A DNA stretch of 64,000 nt from Nocardia flavorosea (lineage in GTDB: Bacteria > Actinomycetota > Actinomycetes > Mycobacteriales > Mycobacteriaceae). Location: positions 310,001 through 374,000 of the forward strand of contig NZ_JADLQL010000001.1 of NCBI RefSeq assembly GCF_015477805.1, given 5' to 3'. The position numbers and the translations under genes are program-made. Positions 42,223 through 51,086 of this stretch are shown here, piece after piece (within the stretch, counting starts at the first letter, position 1; the number at the start of each line of letters is the position of its first letter). The notes beneath the pieces are model-generated. The model had not been told where the DNA came from, did not search any database, and saw nothing but the letters and a program-made list of their open reading frames with translations.

Positions 42223-44046
42223 CTACCGTTGCGCCGGTACCGGTCCGGCTGCCGGTTCAGCGACCCCGGCGGGTGGTTCGGCGCGGTAGAGATCGGCGAT
42301 GCGGCCGGCGTATTTCTCGGCCACCGCCGCGCGTTTCAGCTTCATGGTGAGGGTGATCTCGTCGCCGCCGGCTTCCCAGAACACCGGGAGCACAGTGAAA
42401 CGTTTGATCTGTTCCACCCGGGCCAGCCGCGCGTTCCCGGCGGCGATACCCGCGGCGATGGCCGCCAGCACCTCCGGGTCGGCGGCGAGTGCGGCGGGTG
42501 AGGCATCGGAAAGGCCGTGCCGTTCGGCGTAGGGGCCGGCGGTTTCGGCGTCGAGGACCACGAGCGCGGTGTTGTAGGGACGGCCGTCGCCGATCACCGC
42601 CATGGCACCGATGAGCGGTGTGGCAGCCTTGATCGTGTTCTCGATATGCGCCGGGGACATGTTCTTCCCGGATGCGTTGATGATGATTTCCTTCTTGCGG
42701 TCGACGACGGTGAAATAACCGTCCGCATCGACGATGACGATATCGCCGGTGGACAGCCAGCCATCGGCGTCGATCGTTTCGGCGGTTTTCTCCGGCAGTC
42801 CGCGATAGCCTTTCATCACCAGTGGCCCACGAACCTGGAGCTCACCGTCGGCTGCCGTCCGCGCTTCCATACCCGGTAGCAGCGTCCCGACCGTTCCCAG
42901 CCGGGCCTCGCGGGGATGACTCACGGTGCATATACACGACAGTTCCGACATTCCCCAGATCTCGGTGATCGGCACCCCGAGCCCGGCGAAGAAACCCAGC
43001 GTCGCCGGGGGAATCGGTGCGGCACCCGACATCGCCCAGCGCATCCGGTCGAACCCGAGTGCCGCCCGCAGGCCCCGCAGCACGAGTTCGTCGGCGCGCT
43101 GCCATTCGGCGGCCAGATCGGCGGGGAGTTCGCGGCCCGACAGGGCGTATTCGCCGCGGGTGGCGGCCACCGACAGCGCCCACTGCAAGGCGGTGCGCCG
43201 TTCGTCGTCGGGTTCGGCGGACACCTTGAATTCGATGCCGGCCCGGATCTTCTCCCACACCCGGGGCACCGCGCCCCAGATGGTCGGGTGCAGATCGGCC
43301 AATGCGGCCGCGATCTCCGACGGGTCGGGGACACAGGTCACCTGAACTCCCAGCACCTCCTGCGCGTACAGCGCGGTGAGCCGGTCGGCGATATGCGCCG
43401 AGGGCATATACGAGGTGATGGTGTCGCCGTATTCGATACCGAGCACCTCGGCGACCCCGTAGACCTGGAACAACAGGTTGGCGTGGGTGGTCTCCACACC
43501 TTTCGGGGCGCCGGTGGTGCCGGAGGTGTAGATCAGAGTCGCCACATCGCCTGGTCGCACAGCGCGCCAGGCCGCCTCGAAATCGAAATCGGTTGCGCCC
43601 GCGGCGCGCAATCCGGCCACCGGCACAGTTCCCGCCGGAGCGTCGTCGAGGCAGACCAGCTGCTCGAGCGCGAGTCCGCAGTCGCGCAACCGCGGAACGT
43701 ACTGCGGTTCGCAGATCACCACGCGGGCACCGGCATTGCCGAGAACGTACCCGAGCTGATCGCCCGGCAGTGTGTTGTACACCGAGAACGAGGTCGCGCC
43801 GAGGTGCTGGGCAGCCACCTCCAGCGGATAGAAGTCCAGGCGGTTGCCCATCATCAGCGCCACCGTATCGCCGCGGCGGACCCCGAGAGCGGCCAGCCCG
43901 GCCGCGAATTCGCGGACCTGTTGCGCATACTCGGCCCAGGTCAGTGTCCGGGTGCCGCCAGGGGTGCGGAGCGCAACCGCGGCCGGGTCCACCGCGGCGA
44001 TGTGCTGAAATGCGGCGGGCAGGGTTTCGAAACGAACTGTGCTCAC
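42223..44046 (-). CDS. long-chain fatty acyl-CoA ligase (FadD15-like)
   Basis: 607 residues, AMP-forming. TLIYTSGTTGAPKGVETTHANL is the phosphate loop, AMSGAAPIPPATLGFFAGLGVPITEIWGMSELSC the adenylate region, GWLSTGDIVIVDADGYFTVVDRKKEIIINASGKNMSP the hinge, and ITLTMKLKRAAVAEKYA the C-terminal lysine region. Length and motifs fit bubblegum/FadD15-type long-chain ligases. GTG at 44046 overlaps the upstream stop (GTGA). It is the last gene of the seven-gene leftward operon and would feed an oxidised or released acid into CoA metabolism. Confidence 0.92.
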   Translation of the reverse strand: MSTVRFETLPAAFQHIAAVDPAAVALRTPGGTRTLTWAEYAQQVREFAAGLAALGVRRGDTVALMMGNRLDFYPLEVAAQHLGATSFSVYNTLPGDQLGYVLGNAGARVVICEPQYVPRLRDCGLALEQLVCLDDAPAGTVPVAGLRAAGATDFDFEAAWRAVRPGDVATLIYTSGTTGAPKGVETTHANLLFQVYGVAEVLGIEYGDTITSYMPSAHIADRLTALYAQEVLGVQVTCVPDPSEIAAALADLHPTIWGAVPRVWEKIRAGIEFKVSAEPDDERRTALQWALSVAATRGEYALSGRELPADLAAEWQRADELVLRGLRAALGFDRMRWAMSGAAPIPPATLGFFAGLGVPITEIWGMSELSCICTVSHPREARLGTVGTLLPGMEARTAADGELQVRGPLVMKGYRGLPEKTAETIDADGWLSTGDIVIVDADGYFTVVDRKKEIIINASGKNMSPAHIENTIKAATPLIGAMAVIGDGRPYNTALVVLDAETAGPYAERHGLSDASPAALAADPEVLAAIAAGIAAGNARLARVEQIKRFTVLPVFWEAGGDEITLTMKLKRAAVAEKYAGRIADLYRAEPPAGVAEPAAGPVPAQR

Positions 44047-44996
44047 GAAAATCTTTCGGATCGGACCGCGGCTGCGGTGGTATCGAGAAGGGCGGCGACG
44101 AACCGTGCCGCGGACCGGTAGGCGAGCCGCGATTCCGGGATCAGCACCGGCAGCACCGGGAAGGCGTGGATCTGGTCGGGCCACACCTGTAGATCGCAGA
44201 CCGCGCCGGTGGCCCTCCACCGCCGCGCCAGGGCGACGGCGTCACCGCCGAAGAATTCGGTATCGCCGGCGTGGATGAGCGCCGGTGGCAGCGGTTCACC
44301 GTCGGCCGGCAGCAATTCGTAGGGGTCCGCCGTGAAATGGGTGACCGCACGGCGCGACAACCCGGCCGAGAGCAGTCCGCATGCGCGCGCCCCCTCGTAA
44401 CCGGTGGCCACACCGAGGCTCAGATCCGCCATCGGCGAGAACAGCACTACCCCGCCGGGGGCAGTCAGACCGGTGCCGGCCCGGGTGATGGCGAAATCCG
44501 CGGCGAGAAATCCGCCCGCGGAATCACCGGCGACGATGATCCGGCCGGGGGCGTGACCACGGTCGGCCAGCCACCGAAAGGCGTATTCGATATCCTGCGC
44601 CGCCGCGGGATGCGGGTGTTCGGGCGCGAGCCGGTAGTCCAGGGTGAGAACCGGCAGCCGGGTCGCGGTGGACAGCCGCGAGGCCACCCCGCGATATCCG
44701 GCCGCGGAACCGGCGACGAATCCGCCGCCGTGCACGTACAGCACCACGGCATCGGTCCGGCCGGCGCGCGGCCCCCGCACCCATTCGCCGGTGACCCCGC
44801 CGCCGCGAAGCTGTTCGACCGTGGTGCCGGCCAACGCCGGTGCGACCGTGCGCAATGCCTGATCGATCAGCGTGCGCGCGAGCGGGAGCGTCCAGGCGTT
44901 CACCGGCGCGGCCGCGGCGAGCCGGCGCGCGGTGAGCGCCGATACCTGCCGGACGGTGCGGGCCTGCCACGAACCCCGCATCGGCGGTGCGGTCAT
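44043..44996 (-). CDS. alpha/beta-hydrolase, hormone-sensitive-lipase family esterase (LipR-like)
   Basis: 317 residues. HGGGF oxyanion motif near 90-95, nucleophile serine in GDSAGG, then the acid in HAGDTEFF and the histidine in DQIHAFP: a complete catalytic triad of HSL-type esterases. It resembles LipR of the M. tuberculosis mymA operon and would hydrolyse an ester such as a Baeyer-Villiger product. ATG overlaps the SDR stop (ATGA), and its stop overlaps the ligase start. Confidence 0.92.
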   Translation of the reverse strand: MTAPPMRGSWQARTVRQVSALTARRLAAAAPVNAWTLPLARTLIDQALRTVAPALAGTTVEQLRGGGVTGEWVRGPRAGRTDAVVLYVHGGGFVAGSAAGYRGVASRLSTATRLPVLTLDYRLAPEHPHPAAAQDIEYAFRWLADRGHAPGRIIVAGDSAGGFLAADFAITRAGTGLTAPGGVVLFSPMADLSLGVATGYEGARACGLLSAGLSRRAVTHFTADPYELLPADGEPLPPALIHAGDTEFFGGDAVALARRWRATGAVCDLQVWPDQIHAFPVLPVLIPESRLAYRSAARFVAALLDTTAAAVRSERFS

Positions 44997-45868
44997 CGGC
45001 GTTTCTCGATGGCGCGCACGATATCGTGCACCGACGAATCGGCGGCCAGCCGGCCGTCGAGCACGGTGTTGATCACCCCGCGCAGCAACGCATAGGGCTG
45101 CCAGCCGCTGGGCGCGATGGTGCGCGGCGCGCGCCGGGAGATCCCGTCGGCGATGGTGCGCGCGGCGTGTTCGGCGGTGATCCGCACGCTCAGCGGCCAC
45201 GGCAGTAGATCGTTGATCCGGCGCCCCAGATCGTCGGCGTCGAGCATCGCATGGGTCATCGGTGTCTCCACCAGACCGAAATAGGCGATCCCCGCGGTGG
45301 CGCCGGAGGCGGCCAGTTCCACTCGCAGCGCCCGGCCCAGTTGTTCGACCGCGGCCTTGCTGATCATGTACGGCGAACCGCCCATCCCCGGGGCGAACGC
45401 CGCGCACGACGACACCACCACCACATGCCCGCCGCTGCGGATGATCTCGTCGAGTGCCGGATGCACGGTATTGAACACACCGGTGAGATTGATGTTCAGC
45501 ACCCGGTCGAAATCGCCGGGTTCGATGGTGCGCAGCGTCGCCGGCACCGGCGTGACCCCGGCATTGGCGACGACGATATCGAGCCGGCCGAACCGATCGG
45601 CCACCTCCCCGATCACCTGCTCCATCCGGTCCCGGTCGGTGACATCGGCCCCGATCCCGCACGCCCGCGACCCCAGTTCGCTCGCGGCGCGCCGGGCCGC
45701 GGCCTCGTCGATATCGACCGCTGCGATGACAGCGCCGCGCCGGTGCAGGATACCCACGAGTTCCCGGCCGATACCCTGTCCCGCCCCGGTGACCAATACG
45801 ACCTTGCCTCGCACATCGAAGACCGGCCCGGTGAGCCGGTCCAGCGGAGCGGGTAGCGGCGACTTCAT
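44993..45868 (-). CDS. short-chain dehydrogenase/reductase
   Basis: 291 residues of the classical SDR type. Cofactor motif VTGAGQGIG near 27-35, NAG in VVANAGVTP, and the catalytic Ser-Tyr-Lys set in VVSSCAAFAPGMGGSPYMISKAA (YxxxK present). D50 after the second strand (VDIDE) suggests NAD rather than NADP preference. The counterpart of Rv3085 in the mymA operon. Its ATG overlaps the monooxygenase stop (ATGA). Confidence 0.92.
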   Translation of the reverse strand: MKSPLPAPLDRLTGPVFDVRGKVVLVTGAGQGIGRELVGILHRRGAVIAAVDIDEAAARRAASELGSRACGIGADVTDRDRMEQVIGEVADRFGRLDIVVANAGVTPVPATLRTIEPGDFDRVLNINLTGVFNTVHPALDEIIRSGGHVVVVSSCAAFAPGMGGSPYMISKAAVEQLGRALRVELAASGATAGIAYFGLVETPMTHAMLDADDLGRRINDLLPWPLSVRITAEHAARTIADGISRRAPRTIAPSGWQPYALLRGVINTVLDGRLAADSSVHDIVRAIEKRR

Positions 45869-47343
45869 GAGCTCACCTCGTAGGCTTCGGCGTCGAAATG
45901 CTTGGTACGGCGGCGGTATTCGAAACTCCAGCTCGGGTACAGCCCGGCGTTGCGGCCGTCGGGAGTGGTGTAGTAGGTCTGGCAGCCCCCGGTCAGCCAG
46001 ACCGTATCCGCGCTGCGCCGTTCCATTTCCCCGACGAAGGCGTCCTGGGTTTCCCGGCGCACCTCCACCCGGCGGGCGCCGCGGTCGCGCAGGGTGCGCA
46101 GCGCGTCGACGATATAGGCGATCTGCGATTCGAGCATGAAGATGGCGGACTGGTTGCCGGCCGCCCCGAACGGGCCCAGGGTGCAGAAGAAGTTCGGGAA
46201 TCCCGCCATCGCCGTGCCCAGATAGGTCTGGGGCTCCTCGTAATAGAGTTCGGCGATCGAGCGGCCGTCGCGTCCGGTGATCCGCTCGAACGCGGTGGGG
46301 ATGGGGGTGAACCCGGTGCCGTAGATGATCGTGTCGACCTCGATCTCGTCCCCGCCGCGGGTGACGATCGACCGCGGCCGCACCTCCGCGATACCGTCGG
46401 TGACCACCTCCACGTTGTCCTGGTCCAGTGCGGGCAGGTAGGCGTCGGAGAAGATCGCGCGTTTACAGCCGATGATGTAGTCCGGGGTGGCCGTGCGGCG
46501 CAGCCGCGGATCCCGGATCTGGCGCAGCAACTGCAGGCGGCCCAGAACCTCGAAGGGGTGCCGGAACCGGTTGTCGACGAAGCCGACCAGCCCGAAACTC
46601 TCGATCAGGCCGTACCAGGTGCCACGGACGGCCTTCTGTGCCAACGGCAGCCGGCGCAGCAAGCTGCGTTCCAGGCCGAGGGTGGGGCGGTCCATCCTCG
46701 GCACGATCCACGGCGCCGAACGCTGGAACACCGTCAGAGCGGACACCTGCGGCTGGATCTCGGGAATGAACTGCACCGCGGACGCGCCGGTACCGATCAC
46801 CGCGACCCGTTCGCCGGTCAGATCGTGCTCGTGATCCCAGTGCAGCGAATGGAACGCGGTGCCGGTGAAACTGTCCAGACCGGGCAGGTCCGGGTACTTC
46901 GCTTCCGCGAAGATACCCGCGGCGGACAGGAAATAGTCCGCGGTGAGCGCGCCGCGAGAGGTGTCGATCCGCCAGACGCTGTTCGCCTCGTCCCAGTGTG
47001 CGCCGGTCAGTTCGGTGTTCAGCCGGATATGGCGCACCACATCGTGTTCGGTGGCGACGCGGCGGAGATAATCGAGGATCTCCGGTTGCCGGCCGTAGGT
47101 TCGCGACCAATCCGGATTCGGGGCGAACGAATAGCTGTACAGGTGGGACGGGACATCGCAGGCACAACCCGGATAGGTGTTGGCCTGCCAGGTGCCGCCG
47201 AGATCGGCCGCCCGTTCCAGCAGCACCACATCGTCGAAACCGGCCTGCCGCAACGCAATCGCCAGCCCGATACCACCGAAGCCGGCGCCGAGCACGACAA
47301 TGCCGTGGTGTTCGGGGGCCGCGCCGGAATCCACCGGGTTCAT
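45865..47343 (-). CDS. Baeyer-Villiger-type flavin monooxygenase (MymA/EthA-like)
   Basis: 492 residues. FAD motif IVVLGAGFGGIGLAIAL near 15-31, LGGTWQANTYPGCACDVPSHLYSYSF, and the NADPH motif VAVIGTGASAVQFIPEI near 190 are typical of type I Baeyer-Villiger monooxygenases; the fingerprint FHSLHWDHEHD corresponds to FxGxxxHxxxW/D. It would insert oxygen next to a ketone carbonyl or oxidise a thio/amine group. Central gene of the operon; the MymA (Rv3083) equivalent. The ATG overlaps the SRPBCC stop. Confidence 0.93.
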   Translation of the reverse strand: MNPVDSGAAPEHHGIVVLGAGFGGIGLAIALRQAGFDDVVLLERAADLGGTWQANTYPGCACDVPSHLYSYSFAPNPDWSRTYGRQPEILDYLRRVATEHDVVRHIRLNTELTGAHWDEANSVWRIDTSRGALTADYFLSAAGIFAEAKYPDLPGLDSFTGTAFHSLHWDHEHDLTGERVAVIGTGASAVQFIPEIQPQVSALTVFQRSAPWIVPRMDRPTLGLERSLLRRLPLAQKAVRGTWYGLIESFGLVGFVDNRFRHPFEVLGRLQLLRQIRDPRLRRTATPDYIIGCKRAIFSDAYLPALDQDNVEVVTDGIAEVRPRSIVTRGGDEIEVDTIIYGTGFTPIPTAFERITGRDGRSIAELYYEEPQTYLGTAMAGFPNFFCTLGPFGAAGNQSAIFMLESQIAYIVDALRTLRDRGARRVEVRRETQDAFVGEMERRSADTVWLTGGCQTYYTTPDGRNAGLYPSWSFEYRRRTKHFDAEAYEVSS

Positions 47344-47849
47344 CGCCGCGCTCCTGCCGTTTCACGGCGGACCCGGCCGGTGATCCCCTCGGCGATGGAT
47401 TTGGTGACCAGGCGGTTCACCGGGCTCGCGGCGGCCAGTGCGGGCCGCAGCAACGGAGCGCCTTCGAGCGCGAAAGTCCACACCAGCCGGGTCGCGGTGC
47501 CCAGCGACAGCAGGGTGAGATCTTCGGCGAACCGGCGCAGGCCCGGGACCGAGGCGGAATCGACGGTGAAGGTCATCCGGGTGCCGTCTTCCCACCGGTA
47601 GAAACGTTCGTCGAGACGCAGCGCGCCACCGAGGGTCACCACCCGGGTGGTGCCGATACCGAACGGGCGCGGTGAGGTCCAGCGGGCGGTCGTGATAACC
47701 GGTGACCACGACACCAGCGCATCGTCGGCGGTCAGGGTTTCCCAGACGCGGTCCCGTGCGGCCGGGATATCGACGATATGGGTGTAGCGGCAGGCTGTGG
47801 TGTTCAGGAAGGTGTCGTCCGCCGGTTCGAGCGGGAAACTGGTACGCAT
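47340..47849 (-). CDS. SRPBCC (polyketide cyclase/START-like) family protein
   Basis: 169 residues. The opening TACRYTHIVDIPAARDRVWETLTADDALVSWSPVITTARWTSP and later LDERFYRWEDGTRMTFTVDSASVPGLRRFAEDLTL give the helix-grip SRPBCC fold, which binds hydrophobic ligands. It might hold the substrate for the adjacent monooxygenase. ATG at 47849 (MRTSFPLEP) leaves a 22-base gap to the reductase gene; a start 22 codons earlier would overlap that gene. Confidence 0.82.
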   Translation of the reverse strand: MRTSFPLEPADDTFLNTTACRYTHIVDIPAARDRVWETLTADDALVSWSPVITTARWTSPRPFGIGTTRVVTLGGALRLDERFYRWEDGTRMTFTVDSASVPGLRRFAEDLTLLSLGTATRLVWTFALEGAPLLRPALAAASPVNRLVTKSIAEGITGRVRRETAGARR

Positions 47850-47871
47850 AAGATTGGTGGACCTTTCGGCT

Positions 47872-48903
47872 TCAGAGATCGAGCACCAACGGCCCGCCCG
47901 CGGACCGGGAGACACACGGGAGCATGTGGCCGGGGCGTTCGGCGTCGGTGAGGGTGCGGTCGCGGTGGTCGATATCGCCGGCGAGAACCGGGGTCTTGCA
48001 GGTACCGCAGAACCCTTGACGGCAGGAGAACACGGCGTCGGGATGTATCCGGCGGATCGCGTCGAGCGCGGATTCCGTCGCGGCCACCCGGACGTGCTTA
48101 CCGGAGGCGGCGAGGGTCAGATCGAATTCCCGGCCGTCGACGATCGGTGGTGCCGAGAAACGTTCGGTATGCAGGGAGCCGGTCGGGTTCAGCGCGAAGA
48201 AGGCCCGCTGGGCGGTTTGCAGAACGGGCGGCGGGCCGCAGACGTACACCGCGGCACCGGGGGGTGCGGTCGCCAGGATCGCCGCGATATCGGGAGTGCC
48301 GGATTCGTCGTCGGGCCGGATTTCGGCGCCTCGGGGTAGTTCGCCGAGGAACGGCATGGTGTCGCGGGAACGGCCCAGGTAAACCAGTTGCCCGCGATCA
48401 CCCGCGGCGCGCGCCATGGGCAGGATCGGGGTGATACCGATTCCGGCGGCGACGAACAGGTAGGCGGGCGCGGTTTCCACGAAGGTGAACGCATTGCGCG
48501 GCCCGCGGATCCGCAGCGCATCACCGGGCGCGAGCGAATGCATCTCCGTCGACCCGCCGCCGCCGTCGGAAAGCCGGCGCACCGCAATACGATAGCGGGA
48601 GAGATCGTGTGGATCGCCGCACAGGGAGTACTGGCGTTGCCGCCCCGAGGGCAGGAATACATCCAGATGGGAACCGGGGCGCCAGGCGGGCAGCCGCTGC
48701 CCGCCCGGACGCCGCAGGGTCAGCGACACCACGTCCCGCGCCTCGGCACATACCGACTCCACTGTGACGTCGATATCGAAACCGCTGCGCCGCACCGGGT
48801 TCGGCGGCGACAGTGCGGGGTTGGTGAACACCTTCTTGTAGACATCCACGGCCACACCCAGCAGTCGCAGGCTCGCCGACGGTGCCGCGGTGGGGCCGTT
48901 CAT
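47872..48903 (-). CDS. ferredoxin-NAD(P)H reductase fused to 2Fe-2S ferredoxin (phthalate dioxygenase reductase type)
   Basis: 343 residues. The FMN/FAD-binding barrel has RQYSLCGDP (RxYS motif) near 95, the nucleotide domain has VAAGIGITPILPM and VCGPPP, and the C-terminal plant-type ferredoxin ligands are in SCRQGFCGTCKTPVL with a fourth cysteine in MLPCVS. It carries electrons from NADH to an oxygenase, most likely the adjacent di-iron protein or monooxygenase. Its ATG overlaps the stop of the PF10118 gene. Confidence 0.93.
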   Translation of the reverse strand: MNGPTAAPSASLRLLGVAVDVYKKVFTNPALSPPNPVRRSGFDIDVTVESVCAEARDVVSLTLRRPGGQRLPAWRPGSHLDVFLPSGRQRQYSLCGDPHDLSRYRIAVRRLSDGGGGSTEMHSLAPGDALRIRGPRNAFTFVETAPAYLFVAAGIGITPILPMARAAGDRGQLVYLGRSRDTMPFLGELPRGAEIRPDDESGTPDIAAILATAPPGAAVYVCGPPPVLQTAQRAFFALNPTGSLHTERFSAPPIVDGREFDLTLAASGKHVRVAATESALDAIRRIHPDAVFSCRQGFCGTCKTPVLAGDIDHRDRTLTDAERPGHMLPCVSRSAGGPLVLDL

Positions 48904-49781
48904 CCGCGGGCCGCGGGGGAGTGCGCCAGATAGCGCAGGGCGTTGTCCATCGCACCGAGTTGTGAGGGGTGGAAACCCGGCCGGAGATAGCGCGGCATCT
49001 CGGTGAAGAATGTGGTGAAGCTAGGGATCACACCGCGCACTGTCGCGCTGAGGAATTGCTGCCCCCAGAAGCGCCCCTTCGCCGGACTCGGATCCTTGCG
49101 ATACAAGTAGGCGGTGGAGACCACGAACAACGGCAACAGCAGCCCGCCGGCCAGCAGACCGGTGCGGACGCGGCGCGCGTAGCCACCGTCGACGTGCATA
49201 TAGGCGTCGAACACCACGCTGCGGTGTTCGACTTCCTCGGCTCCGTGCCAGCGCACCAGATCCAGCATCGTCGGATGCATCCCGAGTTCCTCGAGCACCT
49301 CCGATTCGAGCAGCCATTCACCGATCACCGCGGTGAAATGTTCCATTCCGGCGAACAGGCCGAGGCGTTCCTTGAGCCACTCCTGCCGGGCGCGGCCGGT
49401 GAGCCCTTGATCGCCGAGGACCCGGTCGACGAGCCAGGCGATCTTGGCGACATAGGACTCGACATCCAGTCCGATCGATTGCAGATGGTTGCGCGCGCCC
49501 TCGTGGCTGCCCGCGTGCATCGATTCCTGGCCGATGAACCCGGTGACCTCTTCGCGGAGTCGTTCGTCGTCGATATGAGCCAGCGCCTCGGCCAGGCACG
49601 CCGCCATGGCGCGTTCGCCCTCGGGGAGTACCAGGTGCATCACGTTGGTGACGTGGGTCGCCAGTACTTCGCCCGGGATGTAGTGCATCGGGACGCCGGA
49701 GAAGTCGAAGTGCACGTCCCGCGCGTGGATCGCGTGGGCTTCCTCGCGATAGGTGCGCGACGGTGCGCTGTCATCAGCCAT
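48900..49781 (-). CDS. PF10118-type metal-dependent hydrolase / di-iron ferritin-like protein
   Basis: 293 residues. Helical protein with carboxylate-histidine pairs TGFIGQESMHAGSH and WHGAEEVEHRSVVFDAY that look like di-iron ligands, and FDFSGVPMHYIPG at the N-terminus, as in the COG3687/PF10118 family. Such proteins are annotated as hydrolases but probably act as oxygen-dependent di-iron enzymes; an electron-transfer reductase right beside it supports that. ATG at 49781 is chosen over an ATG twelve codons upstream because the latter runs into the operator. First gene of the operon. Confidence 0.85.
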   Translation of the reverse strand: MADDSAPSRTYREEAHAIHARDVHFDFSGVPMHYIPGEVLATHVTNVMHLVLPEGERAMAACLAEALAHIDDERLREEVTGFIGQESMHAGSHEGARNHLQSIGLDVESYVAKIAWLVDRVLGDQGLTGRARQEWLKERLGLFAGMEHFTAVIGEWLLESEVLEELGMHPTMLDLVRWHGAEEVEHRSVVFDAYMHVDGGYARRVRTGLLAGGLLLPLFVVSTAYLYRKDPSPAKGRFWGQQFLSATVRGVIPSFTTFFTEMPRYLRPGFHPSQLGAMDNALRYLAHSPAARG

Positions 49782-49793
49782 GCCCTGAACCGT

Positions 49794-49820
49794 ACAATGC
49801 AACATATTCCCTTGCAATGT
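49794..49820. promoter_or_regulatory. operator 1 upstream of the mymA-like operon
   Basis: ACAATGCAA and TTGCAATGT separated by 9 bases; arms match at 8 of 9 positions. Adjacent to the start of the leftward operon and paired with a second repeat of the same spacer length. Confidence 0.55.
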
Positions 49821-49824
49821 GGTC

Positions 49825-49849
49825 GCAACAATTTCTTCCAGATTGTTGC
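49825..49849. promoter_or_regulatory. operator 2 upstream of the divergent TetR gene
   Basis: GCAACAAT and ATTGTTGC, perfect 8-base arms around a 9-base spacer. It lies 31 bases before the TetR start. Together with operator 1 it suggests that the TetR protein controls both divergent units. Confidence 0.6.
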
Positions 49850-49880
49850 CGATCGGGTGCCCGCTGCTAGCGTGTCCGGC

Positions 49881-50504
49881 GTGCCCGCTACCGCCTCCAC
49901 CTCGAAAGACCCTCTTCCCGACAAGATCGAAGAACGTATCCTCGACGCGGCTCGCCGCCAGTTCGAACGACTCGGCGTGAAGAAGACGACGATCGGGGAT
50001 ATCGCCCGGGAAGCGGCCGTCGACCGCGGCACCGTCTACCGGCGTATCGGGTCACGCGACGAGCTGGTCCGTGCGGTCACCGCGCGCGAGGTGCACACCC
50101 TGCTCGACGAACTCCACGCGATTCCCGCGCGGCACGCCACGGTCGATGCCGTCGTCGCCGATCTCTTCGTCACCGTGATCAGCCGGTGGCGTGGTCACCG
50201 GCTGGTGAATCGAATGCTCTCGCTGGAGCCCACCCGGTTGCTACCGCAGCTCACCACCGAGGGGGGCGCGTTCTTCGCCATGGCGATCACCACGGCCACC
50301 GCTGTGGTGGGCGATGCGCTGCGCCGGCTGCGGTCACCGGATATTCCCGACCTCGCGCCGCGTATCGAGATCGCCGCCCGGATCGTGCACTCGTTGATTC
50401 TGCAGCCGGTCGGCGCGGTCGACCTCGAATCCGAAGACCGGCTCGCCGAATTCGCCCACCGGCACATCGTCCCCCTGATCACCGGCGGATACCCGGCCTG
50501 CTGA
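49881..50504 (+). CDS. TetR family transcriptional regulator of the mymA-like operon
   Basis: 207 residues with the TetR helix-turn-helix RILDAARRQFERLGVKKTTIGDIAREAAVDRGTVYRRIGSRDELVRAV. It is divergent from the seven-gene operon and both units are flanked by inverted repeats, so it is probably their repressor. GTG at 49881 or GTG 49872 may be the start; no ribosome site is visible, and a TAGCGT -10-like element close by would make a leaderless transcript possible. In M. tuberculosis the mymA operon uses the unrelated AraC-type VirS, so the regulation differs. Confidence 0.88.
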   Translation: MPATASTSKDPLPDKIEERILDAARRQFERLGVKKTTIGDIAREAAVDRGTVYRRIGSRDELVRAVTAREVHTLLDELHAIPARHATVDAVVADLFVTVISRWRGHRLVNRMLSLEPTRLLPQLTTEGGAFFAMAITTATAVVGDALRRLRSPDIPDLAPRIEIAARIVHSLILQPVGAVDLESEDRLAEFAHRHIVPLITGGYPAC

Positions 50505-50570
50505 AGCCACGGGCGGTATCCGGCCATCCGTGGGGCTGCCGGGGTGTGCGTGCCGCCTGGAGGCGGTAGG

Positions 50571-50997
50571 CCGCGCCCGCGTCCGCGGTATTCGACTGGA
50601 TCAGCTACGCGCACAACTACACCCGCATACCGATGATCCTGCATGAGCGGCTGCGCGTGTGCGGTTCCGAGGCGCCGTACGGGCGAGGTGCGGTGCGAGT
50701 GCTGATCTGGGCGATCGGTATGTTCTGGGAACGCATCACCGAATACGATCCGCCCCGCATTCGTTCGAATACCATGTGTATCGCAGTATCCTGCAGTCCC
50801 GGCATGAAAAAGGCCGGGTGGAATTCAGCGTGACCGATACCGGCACCCGGGTGCGTTGGATCACGACAGTGCAGTTGGCAATTCCGTTCGCCGGTCCCGT
50901 GGTGACGCGAAGGGTGGCGCGGCCGCCGCTGGTCTATGGGTTCGACAGGGTGCTGCGGACGGTCGCGCACGACCTCACCGGGGCCGCCGACGGATAG
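50571..50997 (+). pseudogene. frameshifted SRPBCC-family gene remnant
   Basis: In one frame the DNA reads AAPASAVFDWISYAHNYTRIP through GSEAPYGRGAVRVLIWAIG to FWERITEYDPPR (about 50762). The matching continuation FEYHVYRSILQSRHEKGRVEFSV and TRVRWITTVQLAIPFAGPVVTR lies in another frame, after an apparent indel at about 50762-50766, and runs to a stop at 50997. Both halves fit one helix-grip SRPBCC protein. A TAG lies in frame just before the N-terminal part, so the start is lost as well. It is either a decayed gene or an assembly error. Confidence 0.65.
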
Positions 50998-51004
50998 GTA
51001 CCGC

Positions 51005-51044
51005 AAAAAAGGTGTGCGCCGGCCGAATCCGGCCGGCGCACACC
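51005..51044 (-). terminator. intrinsic terminator of the helix-turn-helix/coiled-coil gene
   Basis: A perfect 15-bp stem (51011-51025 with 51030-51044) and 4-base loop; on the minus strand the stem is followed by six T residues (A-run at 51005-51010). The classic intrinsic form, 43 bases beyond the stop. Confidence 0.85.
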
Positions 51045-51086
51045 CTGTCTGCGCAGAATCAGCCGCGCGGGCGTGGCCGATTTCGT

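Noticed and set aside
48969-49880. Plus-strand extension upstream of the TetR gene
   Set aside because: Antisense to the PF10118 gene and would cross both operators.
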